DNA from: Sphaerisporangium sp. TRM90804
Lineage (GTDB): Bacteria; Actinomycetota; Actinomycetes; Streptosporangiales; Streptosporangiaceae
DNA length: 64,000 nt
Direction: 5' to 3'
Assembly (NCBI RefSeq): GCF_029846175.1
Contig: NZ_JARWAC010000025.1
Coordinates: forward strand, 62,001 to 126,000
This document shows positions 51,352-60,320 of the stretch, one piece after another (positions within the stretch are counted from its first letter, which is position 1; each line of letters opens with the position of its first letter). The notes beneath the pieces are model-generated. The model worked only from the letters and a program-made list of their open reading frames with translations. It ran no database searches and had not been told where the DNA came from. Made by a program: the position numbers and the translations under genes.

Positions 51352-51906
51352 ATGGCTCACATCGCTCTCAACGACGGCGAAACCGGCATCGTCGGCCTGC
51401 TGCGCTACAGGCCCGAGACAGCCCGCCCGCTCGCGGAGCTGGCCGAGGTGCTGCTGCGCGACGCGAACACGCTGTCGCGCGGCGAGCGCGAGCTCATCGC
51501 CGCGTACGTGTCGGAGCTGAACGAGTGCCGGTTCTGCTCCTCCTCGCACGGGGCCTGTGCCGCCCTGCAACTGCCCAAGGGCATGACGCTGGTGGCGCAG
51601 GTGCAGACCGACCTGGCCTCCGCTCCGATCGGCGAGAAGCTCCGGGCGCTGCTCGGCATCGCCGCCTCGGTGCAGAAGGGCGGGGGCGAGGTCACCGAGA
51701 AGCAGGTCATGGTCGCCCGTGAGGCGGGCGCGACCGACCTGGAGATCCATGACACGGTGCTCATCGCGGCGGCCTTCTGCATGTTCAACCGCTACGTCGA
51801 CGGCCTCGCCGCGTCCACACCCGATGACCCCGCGGAGTACATCTCGATCGCCGGGCATCTGATCTGCGGCGGTTACCTCGGCGTTCTGACAGATTCGGAG
51901 TACTAG
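51352..51906 (+). CDS. AhpD-like peroxidase-related protein (copy 3)
   Basis: The protein has 184 residues with GAGGAGG before ATG 51352. It begins MAHIALNDGETGIVGLLRYR; the redox site is ECRFCSSSHGAC, retaining both cysteines and the histidine. The flavoprotein gene starts five bases after its stop, so these two are co-transcribed. Confidence 0.85.
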   Translation: MAHIALNDGETGIVGLLRYRPETARPLAELAEVLLRDANTLSRGERELIAAYVSELNECRFCSSSHGACAALQLPKGMTLVAQVQTDLASAPIGEKLRALLGIAASVQKGGGEVTEKQVMVAREAGATDLEIHDTVLIAAAFCMFNRYVDGLAASTPDDPAEYISIAGHLICGGYLGVLTDSEY

Positions 51907-51911
51907 GTCTG

Positions 51912-53480
51912 ATGACGACGACGGGACCGGACGGCCACGTCCACCGTTACCTGATCATCGGTGCCGGGCCCGGTGGTGTGCAGCTCAGCTACTACCTGCA
52001 GCGCACCGGCGCGGACTACCTCACCCTCGAACGCGAGGACGCGCCCGGCGCCTTCTTCCGCCGCTATCCGCGCCACCGCAAGCTGATCTCGCTGAACAAG
52101 GTGAACATCGGCCAGAAGGACCCGGAGATCGCGCTGCGCTGGGACTGGAACTCCCTGCTCAACGACAACCCCGACCTGCTGTTCCCCCAGTACTCGCGCG
52201 AGTACTTCCCACGCGCGGACGACCTGGTGCGCTACCTCGCCGACTTCCAGCGCGAGCACGACCTCAACGTGCGGTACTCCACCGCCGTCGAGCGCATCGA
52301 GAAGGTGGACGGCCTGTTCACGGTGCACGCCGGCGGCGAGGTCTTCCGCGCCGAGTGCGTGATCATGGCGGCCGGCTGGGGCGGTCCGTTCATCCCCGAC
52401 ATCCCCGGCATCGAGCTGGCGACGGGCTACGAGGACATGTCGTGCTCGGGGGAGCAGTACACCGGCAAGCGGGTGCTCGTCATCGGCAAGGGCAACTCCG
52501 CGTTCGAGACCGCGCACGCCATGCTCGGCCACGCGTCCGTCATCCACCTGGCCAGCCCGCACGCCGTGCGGTTCGCCTGGGACACCAAGCACCCCGGCCA
52601 CGTGCGCGGCCAGTACGGCGCGCTGCTGGACAGCTACTGGTTCAAGACGCTGGACGGCGTGCTGGAGTGCGAGATCGACCGCATCTGGAGCGAGGGCGAC
52701 TGCTTCAAGGCGGAGATCACCTACACGCTGGCCCAGGGCGAGAAGGCGGTGCTGGAGTACGACCACGTCGTGCGCTGCACCGGCTTCCGGATGGACACCA
52801 GCGTCTTCGACGAGTCGTGCATGCCCGAGATGGGGTTCGGCGGCCGGCTGCCGGTGATCCGCCCCGACTTCCAGTCGCAGAACGTCGACGGCCTGTACTT
52901 CGCGGGCACCCTGATGCAGGGGCGCGACTTCAAGGGCGCCTCCTCGGCGTTCATCGACGGCTTCCGCTACAACCTGCGCACGCTGACCGCCCTGCTGGCC
53001 GAGCGCTACGAGAACACCCCGCTCGACTCCCAGGTGCTGCGCGCCGACCCCGACGAGCTCACCGCCACCATCCTGGAGCGGCTGAACTACAGCTCGGCGC
53101 TGTGGACCCAGTTCGAGTACCTGTGCGACGTGTACGTCGTCGACCGGGACACGGGGGAGGTCCGGCACTACATCGACCTGCCCGAGGACTACGCGGTCCA
53201 GCGGTTCGCGGACGAGCCGTTCGTGCTCACCGCCACCCTGCGCTGGGGGCCTCGCGACCAGGCCGACGTGTTCAACATCGTGCGGCACCCCACCCCCGAC
53301 CGCGCCCACGAGAGCGCCTTCCTGCACCCCGTCGTGCGGGCGTGGCACAACGGTGAGCAGGTCGCCGAGCAGCACCTGCTCGAAGACCTCGCCGCGGAGT
53401 GGCGCGACCAGGTGCGCCACGTGCAGCCGCTGTGCAAGTTCCTCGCCGCGCAGCTCGGCGTGGAGACGGCCCGCCCGTAA
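51912..53480 (+). CDS. FOXRED2-like FAD-dependent oxidoreductase
   Basis: The protein has 522 residues. The FAD-binding motif is IIGAGPGGVQLSYYLQR near the N-terminus, and the NAD(P)-binding motif is VLVIGKGNSAFETAHAM. The segment FFRRYPRHRKLISLNK with later NSLL, FPQYSREYFPRADDLVRYL and AFIDGFRYNLRTL resembles the animal endoplasmic-reticulum flavoprotein FOXRED2 as I remember it. Lacking a substrate assignment, it is best called a flavin monooxygenase-superfamily oxidoreductase. It follows AhpD copy 3 by five bases. Confidence 0.8.
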   Translation: MTTTGPDGHVHRYLIIGAGPGGVQLSYYLQRTGADYLTLEREDAPGAFFRRYPRHRKLISLNKVNIGQKDPEIALRWDWNSLLNDNPDLLFPQYSREYFPRADDLVRYLADFQREHDLNVRYSTAVERIEKVDGLFTVHAGGEVFRAECVIMAAGWGGPFIPDIPGIELATGYEDMSCSGEQYTGKRVLVIGKGNSAFETAHAMLGHASVIHLASPHAVRFAWDTKHPGHVRGQYGALLDSYWFKTLDGVLECEIDRIWSEGDCFKAEITYTLAQGEKAVLEYDHVVRCTGFRMDTSVFDESCMPEMGFGGRLPVIRPDFQSQNVDGLYFAGTLMQGRDFKGASSAFIDGFRYNLRTLTALLAERYENTPLDSQVLRADPDELTATILERLNYSSALWTQFEYLCDVYVVDRDTGEVRHYIDLPEDYAVQRFADEPFVLTATLRWGPRDQADVFNIVRHPTPDRAHESAFLHPVVRAWHNGEQVAEQHLLEDLAAEWRDQVRHVQPLCKFLAAQLGVETARP

Positions 53481-53525
53481 GTCCGCCGCGCCCCGGCCGG
53501 CCACGCCGGCCGGGGCGTCACGGGG

Positions 53526-54686
53526 TCATTCCCAGGCGTGCGCGCCGCCGGGGTCCACCAGCCGCTCCACCAGGTAGTCGACCACGTCGGCGGTCTCGCC
53601 GCGCCGGGCGAAGGCGGCCCGCTGGCGTGCCGCCCCGCTGCCGATCGCCCGCAGCCGCTCCAGCCCGCGGGTCACCACGTGGAGGTCGCCGGTCTGCTCC
53701 AGGGCCGGGCCGATCAGGTCGAACAGCCCCGTGACGACGTCGGTGGCCGGCCGCAGCTCGCCGTCGGCGGGGTCGATCACCCGGCCCTCCAGGCCGTCGC
53801 GGGCCGCCCTCCAGTACCAGGCCCGCAGCACCTCGGCCCGCAGCCGCGGCCCCGGGTCGCCGGCGTCCACCCGCTCCAGGAACGCCAGCACCATGCCGCG
53901 CACCATGGCCGCGAGCAGCGCGGACTCCTCGGCGGTCGCCGGGACGTCGGTGACCCGGACCTCCAAGGTCGGCAGCCGGGACGACGGCCGGACGTCCCAG
54001 AAGATCGTCCCGGGGTCCACCAGGGCGCCCACGCGGGTCAGCGTGGCGATCACCTCGTCGTACTCGGCCTCGGAGGCGAAGTACGGCGCCGGCCCGGCGA
54101 CCGGCCACTTGCACCACGTGAGGGTGCGCCAGCTCGCGTACTGGGTGTCGCGGCCCCCCCAGTACGGCGAGTTGGCCATCAACGCCACCAGCACCGGCAT
54201 CCACGGCCGCAGGTGGTTGCCCACCAGAAGCGCCCGCTCGCGGTCGGGCAGGTGGACGTGGACGTGGGCCGCGCAGATGCTCTGCTCGTCGTGCAGGGTG
54301 CGGTACGTGGCGATGCCGACGTCGTAGCGGGCGTGCTCGGTGATCGGCGGCGGGACGATCGTGCCGAGCACCGGCGTGCCCGACGCCACCAGGGCCACGC
54401 CCTCGGCGTCGGCCGCGGCGGCCATGGCCACCCGCATCCTGCGCAGGTGCTCGCGCAGCTCCACCGTGCCGGCGCAGGGAGGCGTCTTGGCCTCGACCTG
54501 GAACTGGGTGATCTCGGTGCTCACCAGGTCGCCCAGCTCCGCGGCGGCGCGCTCCACGACCTGCGTGCCGCGCGGCGTCACCTCGCGCGTCAGCGGGTCG
54601 ACGACCAGGTACTCCTCCTCCACCCCCACCAGCGGGCAGAGCGCGTCGTAAGGCGCCGGCTGCGCGGACTCTATGGTCGCCGTCAT
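53526..54686 (-). CDS. YbdK-type carboxylate-amine ligase (GCS2 family)
   Basis: The protein has 386 residues. ATG 54686 is preceded by GGAG. GVEEEYLVVDPLTREVTPRG, ITQFQVEAKTPPCAG, AAHVHVHLPDRERALLVGNH, and the C-terminal LEVRVTDVPATAEESALLAA are conserved in the YbdK/GCS2 family of ATP-dependent ligases with weak glutamate-cysteine ligase activity. The physiological product is unclear, since actinomycetes use mycothiol rather than glutathione. Stands alone. Confidence 0.85.
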   Translation of the reverse strand: MTATIESAQPAPYDALCPLVGVEEEYLVVDPLTREVTPRGTQVVERAAAELGDLVSTEITQFQVEAKTPPCAGTVELREHLRRMRVAMAAAADAEGVALVASGTPVLGTIVPPPITEHARYDVGIATYRTLHDEQSICAAHVHVHLPDRERALLVGNHLRPWMPVLVALMANSPYWGGRDTQYASWRTLTWCKWPVAGPAPYFASEAEYDEVIATLTRVGALVDPGTIFWDVRPSSRLPTLEVRVTDVPATAEESALLAAMVRGMVLAFLERVDAGDPGPRLRAEVLRAWYWRAARDGLEGRVIDPADGELRPATDVVTGLFDLIGPALEQTGDLHVVTRGLERLRAIGSGAARQRAAFARRGETADVVDYLVERLVDPGGAHAWE

Positions 54687-54940
54687 CGTCCACTCCAGAG
54701 CTGGGGGCGGCCCGTACGGGGCGTGCCGGCGGTCGCGGCGCGGCGCGCCGGCGCCCGTACCCGGCAGCTTGCCTGCCGATGACGCAACGGTACCGAGCTG
54801 ATCATGCTCGCGCGGAGCCGTGGAGGGATTTCCCGGGGCCCCTATCCGCCCGCACACCGCCGTCCGCCCACTGTTGTGACACCGCCGAACGGCCGGGCCC
54901 CGCCCCGAACGGGCAGGGCCCGGCCGCTCCGGGGCGGGGG

Positions 54941-56242
54941 TCAGCCGGCGGGGCGCTCCCCGAGGCGGTCCACCCAGCCGGTCCGCTCGAACGCCTGGCT
55001 CAGCAGCGGAAGCGGCCTTTCGTCCCTGACCTCGATCTGGAGCAGCTCGGCCGTGCCCTCGTCGAGGATCATCCGGTACTCGACGTCCCCCCGCGTGGTC
55101 TCGTCGCCCGGCGTGGTCGTGCTGAGCGCGACGCCCTCGCGGCCGAAGACGTCGCCCGCCCGGCCCGTGGAGGTGATGCCCGGCTGCTCGGCCAGCACGC
55201 GGAACAGCGCGGCGCGCGTGCCCGGAGTGATCGGCGAGGTCAGCAGGTCGGTGCCCGTCTGCCACAGGTAGGCGGCGAACCCCGCGTCGGCCTGCCCGCG
55301 CCGGCCGGGCGACGCCTCGTACATGTCGCGGAGCCGGCCGCGCAGGGCCTCCTTGCGGGTGGGCAGCTTCGACACGTTCCGTATGGTGAGGCCGGGGTTG
55401 TCGATCGACAGCACCCGATCGAGGTCGTCCTCGTATGTCCGCGTCCGGCGGTCCGGTACGAGCTCGGGGGAGCCCATGGCCTTCCACCGCGCCTCGTCGG
55501 CGGCGGAGGCGAAAGTCGCCTCCGGGGCGGGCCGGGTCACGCCGCGGTTGGTCCCCCCCTTGTCGCGGGCGCGCCAGGTCTCGCTGGTCTCGGAGGTGGC
55601 GGCCGCGAACGGCGGGCCGGCACTCCGTGCCGACTCCCGCTTGAGCCGGCCGACCTCGCGCTCGAACTCCTTCTCTGCGGCCTTCTCCGCGGCGTCGTCG
55701 CCCCCCGCGTCGCCCTTGGCCGCCTCCCTCTGCCGGAGCAGCTCGTCGAGCCTGGCCTCGTACGCGCCCGGGAGATCCCTGATCAGCGAGTCCGTGCGGG
55801 TGCGGGTGTACCAGTAGCGGCCGGAGTCCGCCGGCTCCCGAGCGGCGGTCTCGGCGGCGGCGAGCAGCACCGACCGGGCGTCCAGCGGCGTCGCCGAGGC
55901 GACCGGCGGCGTCGAAGGGCTGCCGGCCTGGATCGGCGCCCTGCCGGGGGAGGCGTCGTCGGAGACCAGGCCGGGGACGAGCACCACCGCGGCGGCGAGC
56001 CCGGCGGCGGCCGTGCCGGCGAGGATGAGGGATGGGCGGCGCGACCGCCCCCGGGCGCGCGCGGAGCGGCCCGAAGGAGTGTGGGGCGCGTCGAAGGCGC
56101 GGGCGAGGTCTCCCGCCCGGCGCCGCCCGTAGGCCTCCTCTGCCACCTCGTCGAGCGCTCGGGGCCTGAGCGCGGCGAACAGTCGATCGGTCATGTGCTG
56201 CTCCCTGTCGGGGTCGCGGGGGGAGGGGGGCGAGGAGGGCAT
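54941..56242 (-). CDS. CU044_5270-type membrane-anchored protein paired with an ECF sigma factor
   Basis: The protein has 433 residues if it starts at ATG 56242, which overlaps the sigma-factor stop (ATGA); an internal ATG at 56194 with GGGAGC upstream is also credible. One membrane segment (LILAGTAAAGLAAAVVLVPG) lies near residue 75, after a basic cytoplasmic region. The exported part has a Lys/Glu-rich helical insert and beta-rich regions (YWYTRTRTDSLIRDLPGAYE, ISTDNPGL-like repeats). The architecture fits proteins in sigma-factor operons named CU044_5270 family, possibly regulating the sigma factor. Confidence 0.75.
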   Translation of the reverse strand: MPSSPPSPRDPDREQHMTDRLFAALRPRALDEVAEEAYGRRRAGDLARAFDAPHTPSGRSARARGRSRRPSLILAGTAAAGLAAAVVLVPGLVSDDASPGRAPIQAGSPSTPPVASATPLDARSVLLAAAETAAREPADSGRYWYTRTRTDSLIRDLPGAYEARLDELLRQREAAKGDAGGDDAAEKAAEKEFEREVGRLKRESARSAGPPFAAATSETSETWRARDKGGTNRGVTRPAPEATFASAADEARWKAMGSPELVPDRRTRTYEDDLDRVLSIDNPGLTIRNVSKLPTRKEALRGRLRDMYEASPGRRGQADAGFAAYLWQTGTDLLTSPITPGTRAALFRVLAEQPGITSTGRAGDVFGREGVALSTTTPGDETTRGDVEYRMILDEGTAELLQIEVRDERPLPLLSQAFERTGWVDRLGERPAG

Positions 56243-56793
56243 CAGGCCTCCTCAAGGAACGGGTGGCCGACGGCACCGGTGTACGGCCGGGCGGCCCCCG
56301 GCTCGGCGCGCAGCGCCTTCTCCAGGCGCCTGCGGGCGCGGTGGAGCCGCACGTTGTACGTGCGGGTCGAGCAGCCCATCACGGCGGCGGCCTGGTCGGG
56401 CGGCAGACCGTGCCAGGTGGCCAGGGCCATCGCCTCCACGTCGCGCTCAGGCAGGCGGGCCAGCGCGGCGAGCGCGTGCTCCCTGTCGACGACGTGGTCG
56501 GCGACGTCCCAGTCCACCTGGTCCCGCGGCGTCGTCAGCGCCGCGATCCGGTCGACGAGGGCCTTGCCCCTGTGCCGCGAGTCGCGCTGCTTGGCCAGCA
56601 GGTTGCGGGCCACGCCGAGCAGCCACGGCAGCGGGGGATCGGGCACCTCGTCCAGGCGTCGCCAGGCGATCAGGAATGCCTCGCTGGCCACGTCCTCGGC
56701 CACGCCGTGCTCGGCCCGCAGCAGGGCGTAGCCCAGCACGCTCCGGTAGTGCCGGTCGTAGAGGTCGGTGAAGCGTTCTCGGGGATCGTCCAC
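56242..56793 (-). CDS. ECF-type sigma factor
   Basis: The protein has 183 residues. Sigma region 2 reads FTDLYDRHYRSVLGYALLRA, then EDVASEAFLIAWRRLDEVPD. Region 4 is LARLPERDVEAMALATWHGL followed by PPDQAAAVMGCSTRTYNVRLHRARRRL. The start is GTG 56793 with GGAGGG upstream. It directs RNA polymerase to stress- or envelope-type promoters; the overlapping downstream gene is its probable partner. Confidence 0.9.
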   Translation of the reverse strand: MDDPRERFTDLYDRHYRSVLGYALLRAEHGVAEDVASEAFLIAWRRLDEVPDPPLPWLLGVARNLLAKQRDSRHRGKALVDRIAALTTPRDQVDWDVADHVVDREHALAALARLPERDVEAMALATWHGLPPDQAAAVMGCSTRTYNVRLHRARRRLEKALRAEPGAARPYTGAVGHPFLEEA

Positions 56794-56936
56794 ACCCAGT
56801 AGTCCCTCCGCGCGCCGCTGGATTACCCCTTCGTGCGCGATCGCCCGATTATCGCGGAGGCGCGGTGCGCGCGGGTGGGGGGCGCGGCGCCCTCGCGGCG
56901 GGGACCGGAGCGGGGCCGCGGCCCGGACGGAGAGGG

Positions 56937-57437
56937 TCAGCCGCCCCGGATGCCGCGCCGTTCCAGGTGGTGGCCGGCCGAGACGGCGCCCTCGATGCCG
57001 GTCGCCAGGAAACGCCTGATGATCTCGCGCTCCTGGTCGGTGAACCGGTCGAGGGCGGTGGACAGGTGGCCGGTGAGCGGGGTGAGGAACCGGCCGGCCA
57101 GCGTGACGGCCTGCTCGCGCGGGGCCAGCTCGATCTTGCGGCGGTCGTTGGGGCTGCGGTGCCGCTCGACGTGCCCGGACTGCTCCAGCCGGTTGAGCAG
57201 CGCCGTGGTGGCGGGGGCGCTGAGGTTGAGCGCGGTGCCGAGGCCGCCCGGGGTGAGCGGGCGGCCGTCGCGGACGGCGTCCGTGATCACGATCACGGCG
57301 TTGAGGTCGGTGCGGTGCAGGCCGTGGACGGCGGCGAACCGCTCGGCGAAGCGGTCGAACTCCACGGTGAGGCGCCGCATCAGGGTCATCAGCTCGACCG
57401 CGGTGGCGGCGTCCCGCTCCGGCGTGTCAGCCGACAT
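56937..57437 (-). CDS. MarR-family regulator
   Basis: The protein has 166 residues. GLHRTDLNAVIVITDA and LTPGGLGTALNLSAPATTAL precede the wing LEQSGHVERHRSPNDRRKIE, the MarR signature. GGAGGAGG precedes ATG 57437. It adjoins the GST-like gene on the same strand but downstream of it, so regulation of that gene is possible, not shown. Confidence 0.88.
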   Translation of the reverse strand: MSADTPERDAATAVELMTLMRRLTVEFDRFAERFAAVHGLHRTDLNAVIVITDAVRDGRPLTPGGLGTALNLSAPATTALLNRLEQSGHVERHRSPNDRRKIELAPREQAVTLAGRFLTPLTGHLSTALDRFTDQEREIIRRFLATGIEGAVSAGHHLERRGIRGG

Positions 57438-57522
57438 GCCGTCCTCCTCCGCGCCGTCGAGCGTTCCTCCACCTTACCTTTCCATGGCAGAAGCATTCCC
57501 TGGCCGAGGGCGGGCGCCCCGG

Positions 57523-58521
57523 TCAGCCGGCCGTGCGGTCGCGGCCGTGCGGCGCCGCCCAGTCGAGCAGCGGCCCCGCCGGCACGATGCGGCTCGGACT
57601 GATCCTGGGGTGCGTGGTGTAGTAGTGCCGCTTGATGTGGTCGAAGTTCGTCGTGCCGCCGAACGCCGGCCGCTGGTACAGGTCGCGGGCGTAGGCCCAC
57701 AGGTTGGGGTAGTCCACCAGGCGCCGGATGTTCGCCTTGAAGTGGGTCACGTAGACCGTGTCGAAACGGGCCAGCGTCACCCACAGCCGCACGTCGGCCT
57801 CGGTGAGCTGGTCGCCGAACAGGAAGCGCCGGCCGCCCAGCCGCTCCTCCAGCTCGTCCAGGAGCGTGAACAGCTCCGCCACGGCGGTGTCGTACGCCTC
57901 CTGGGAGGTCGCGAAGCCGCACCGGTACACGCCGTTGTTCACCGCGGCGTAGACCCGATCGTTCAGGGCGTCGATCTCGGCCCGCAGGCCGGCCGGGTAG
58001 AGCTCGACGCCGGTGCCCGACCACTCCTGGAACGCCGTGTCCAGGTCGATCGTGATGTCGGGGAAGTTGTTGCTGACGATCCGCCGGGTCTGGCGGTCCC
58101 ACAGCACCGGCACCGAGACGTGGCCGTCGTACCCCGGCTCGCTCAGCTCGTACGCCTCGCGCAGCAGCGTGAAGCCGTTCACCGGGTCGGCGGTGTGCCC
58201 GGGGCCCTCGCGGAAGGCCCAGCCCCGGCCGTCGCGCACGGGGTCCACGGCCGACAGCGAGACGACCTCCTCCAGCCCCTTCAACGCCCGGACGATGGCC
58301 GTCCGGTGCGCCCACGGGCAGGCCCATGACACGTAGAGGTGGTAGCGGCCCGGCTCGGCCCGGAAGCCGCCGGAGCCGTCGGCGGTGATCCGGCCCCTGA
58401 AGCTGTACGGCGCCCGGGTGAAGGCGCCCCGCTCGGCGGCCGGGGCCTTCTTCTTGTAGTCGCCGTAGTCACCGTGCACGGCGAAGTCGATCGGGCTCGC
58501 GACCGCGGACGTGTCCGTCAT
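57523..58521 (-). CDS. Glutathionyl-hydroquinone reductase-type (Xi-class GST) protein
   Basis: The protein has 332 residues. The catalytic motif SWACPWAHRTAIV (redox Cys) is diagnostic for Xi-class enzymes that remove a thiol from quinone adducts. The C-terminal helical domain includes RFLFGDQLTEADVRLWVTLA and FKANIRRLVDYPNLWAYARD. AAGGG precedes ATG 58521. In actinobacteria the thiol partner may be mycothiol; that is inference. Confidence 0.88.
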   Translation of the reverse strand: MTDTSAVASPIDFAVHGDYGDYKKKAPAAERGAFTRAPYSFRGRITADGSGGFRAEPGRYHLYVSWACPWAHRTAIVRALKGLEEVVSLSAVDPVRDGRGWAFREGPGHTADPVNGFTLLREAYELSEPGYDGHVSVPVLWDRQTRRIVSNNFPDITIDLDTAFQEWSGTGVELYPAGLRAEIDALNDRVYAAVNNGVYRCGFATSQEAYDTAVAELFTLLDELEERLGGRRFLFGDQLTEADVRLWVTLARFDTVYVTHFKANIRRLVDYPNLWAYARDLYQRPAFGGTTNFDHIKRHYYTTHPRISPSRIVPAGPLLDWAAPHGRDRTAG

Positions 58522-59173
58522 CGATGCATCCCTTCTCGTGGGCTGCCGACGTCCGGCGGCCGTCCGCCGGACCACACCGGTCCCCACCCTCGCACCCGCA
58601 CCGCCGCGCCGCGCGCCCGGCCCGGCGCGACCGGTGGAGCGGGGCGCGGACGTGCGGAAAGGTAAAGGTGGCCCCGCGAATCCGCGCGCACTCGGAACAG
58701 CGCATATTGTGGCGGGGGAAGGGGCCGGCGGACCCCGACCACCTGCTCTCGGCCGCAGCGGAAGGTCCCCGCGCACCTGGGCATGCCGATTATCACTACT
58801 GGGTGGGTCAACCACTTGGCCTTAGTCGTCGTGCCGCACTACGCTTTGCGCAGATCATTCCGCCCTGTGTCCGCGGAGCTCCCTCAACTGGAGGTGGCAC
58901 CGCCATTGGCACGGGTGTTGACCTTGCATGCCGCGTCGCGGCCGCGCACTGCGCCGGCCGCGTACGCCGGTCTCTTCCGCCGGCCGGACGGCCGGTCCGG
59001 CGTTCCCGCGCTCGCCGGGATCGCCGCGCGACCGGCGCCGTCCAGCTCGCCGAGAAGCAGGCGCTCGCGCGAACGGGGCTGTTCTGCCCGTTTTCGGGCA
59101 CATGCCACGGTAAACGCGTATGCCTCTGCATGAACGCGCCGGCGCAGGTGCGGGGTTCACAAGAGGATGGAAG
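58522..59173. other. Gene-free stretch of about 650 bases
   Basis: No convincing gene is found in either strand; frames here have arginine-rich composition typical of non-coding high-GC DNA. A short GCCCG-TTTT-CGGGC hairpin lies at 59086-59099, upstream of the GAF-ANTAR gene. Confidence 0.5.
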
Positions 59174-59878
59174 ATGACACGTATTGATCCGGAGGCTCTG
59201 GTGGCGAGCCTGAGGGGCCTCCAGACGACCACCGAGGGCAGCGGGGTGGTCCACCACTTGGAACGTATCGTTCAGGTGGTCGACCGGCTGTTCGGCTACG
59301 CCGGCGCCGGGCTCATGTTCGCCGACGAGGGCAAGAGCCTGCGCTACCTCGTGACGACGGACGAGGCCGGGCGCAGCCTCGAACACGCCCAGGCCGCGCT
59401 GGGGCGTGGGCCCTGTGTGTCGGCGTACTTCACCAACGGCGCGGTGACCACCCGCGACGTGCAGGACGACGAGCGGTGGCCCGGCCTGGCCGAGCTGCTC
59501 GACCCGAGCGTGCGGGCGGTCGCGGGCGTCCCGGTGCGTCTGGGCGGCGGGCCGGTCGGCACGCTGAACGTCTACCAGGCCGCGCGGCACGAATGGGAGG
59601 AGTCCGACACCCAGGCGCTGCTCGCCTACGCGCACGTCATAGAGGAGGTGCTGGCGGCCGCGGTGAGGGCCGAGGAGAAGACCGTGCTGGCCGACCAGCT
59701 TCAGTACGCGCTGGACTACCGCATCGTGATCGAGCGGGCCATCGGCTACCTCATGGGCAAGCACGACCTGACCGCCGCCGAGGCGTTCACGGGCCTGCGC
59801 AAGCGGGCCCGCGACAGCCGGCGCCGCGTGGCCGACCTGGCCGCGGAGATCCTGGGCGAGCAGGCCCCTCCCAATTGA
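59174..59878 (+). CDS. GAF-ANTAR regulatory protein
   Basis: The protein has 234 residues from ATG 59174. A GAF domain (about 25-165: LERIVQVVDRLFGYAGAGLM, VRLGGGPVGTLNVYQAARHE) precedes the ANTAR domain (about 170-225: LDYRIVIERAIGYLMGKHDL, FTGLRKRARDSRRRVADLAA). ANTAR domains bind paired RNA hexaloops to prevent termination. It is 13 bases upstream of the STAS gene, in the same transcription unit. Confidence 0.85.
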   Translation: MTRIDPEALVASLRGLQTTTEGSGVVHHLERIVQVVDRLFGYAGAGLMFADEGKSLRYLVTTDEAGRSLEHAQAALGRGPCVSAYFTNGAVTTRDVQDDERWPGLAELLDPSVRAVAGVPVRLGGGPVGTLNVYQAARHEWEESDTQALLAYAHVIEEVLAAAVRAEEKTVLADQLQYALDYRIVIERAIGYLMGKHDLTAAEAFTGLRKRARDSRRRVADLAAEILGEQAPPN

Positions 59879-59891
59879 CGGGAATCCGTCC

Positions 59892-60299
59892 ATGGTGATG
59901 ATGATTTCGTCACGCGAGCTGCCGTCGAGGGCCGCCGTCGGGGTCTGCCTGCACGGCGACCTCGACGGCGGCGCCGCCGCGGAGCTGCGCGGCTGCCTCA
60001 CGGCGCTGCTCGACCGGCACCGGCCGTCCCGGCTGACCCTCGACCTGACCGACGTGACCTTCATCGACTGCTCGGGCGCCCGCACCCTGAGCTGGCTCGA
60101 CCTCCACATGCGCAGGCAGGGCGGCACGCTGGCGATCACGCGGCCCTCCCGCCCGGTGCTGCGCCTGTTACGGCTCCTGCGGTTCGACGGCCGGTTACGC
60201 ATCGACGAGCGGGCCGGCGAGGACGGCGGCCTCCCGGAGAACTGGCGCATCATCCGGCTCCGGTCGTTCCGCCCGGACCACGCGCCGAGCGCCAACTGA
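59892..60299 (+). CDS. STAS-domain anti-sigma antagonist-like protein
   Basis: The protein has 135 residues. GVCLHGDLDGGAAAEL and TLDLTDVTFIDCSGARTLSW are the STAS core; the Ser in IDCSGAR is the likely phosphorylation site. It forms part of a partner-switching network; the GAF-ANTAR gene is upstream, and a PP2C phosphatase encoded elsewhere in this window could act on it (inference). Confidence 0.85.
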   Translation: MVMMISSRELPSRAAVGVCLHGDLDGGAAAELRGCLTALLDRHRPSRLTLDLTDVTFIDCSGARTLSWLDLHMRRQGGTLAITRPSRPVLRLLRLLRFDGRLRIDERAGEDGGLPENWRIIRLRSFRPDHAPSAN

Positions 60300-60320
60300 A
60301 CCGGGCTACCCTGGTCGGTG

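Noticed and set aside
54779-56731. 650-codon plus-strand frame
   Set aside because: It is antisense to the CU044_5270-type and sigma-factor genes and has no domain signal.
58783-59133. 116-codon plus-strand frame upstream of the GAF-ANTAR gene
   Set aside because: Arg/Ala/Pro-rich with no ribosome site or motif; it looks like non-coding high-GC DNA.
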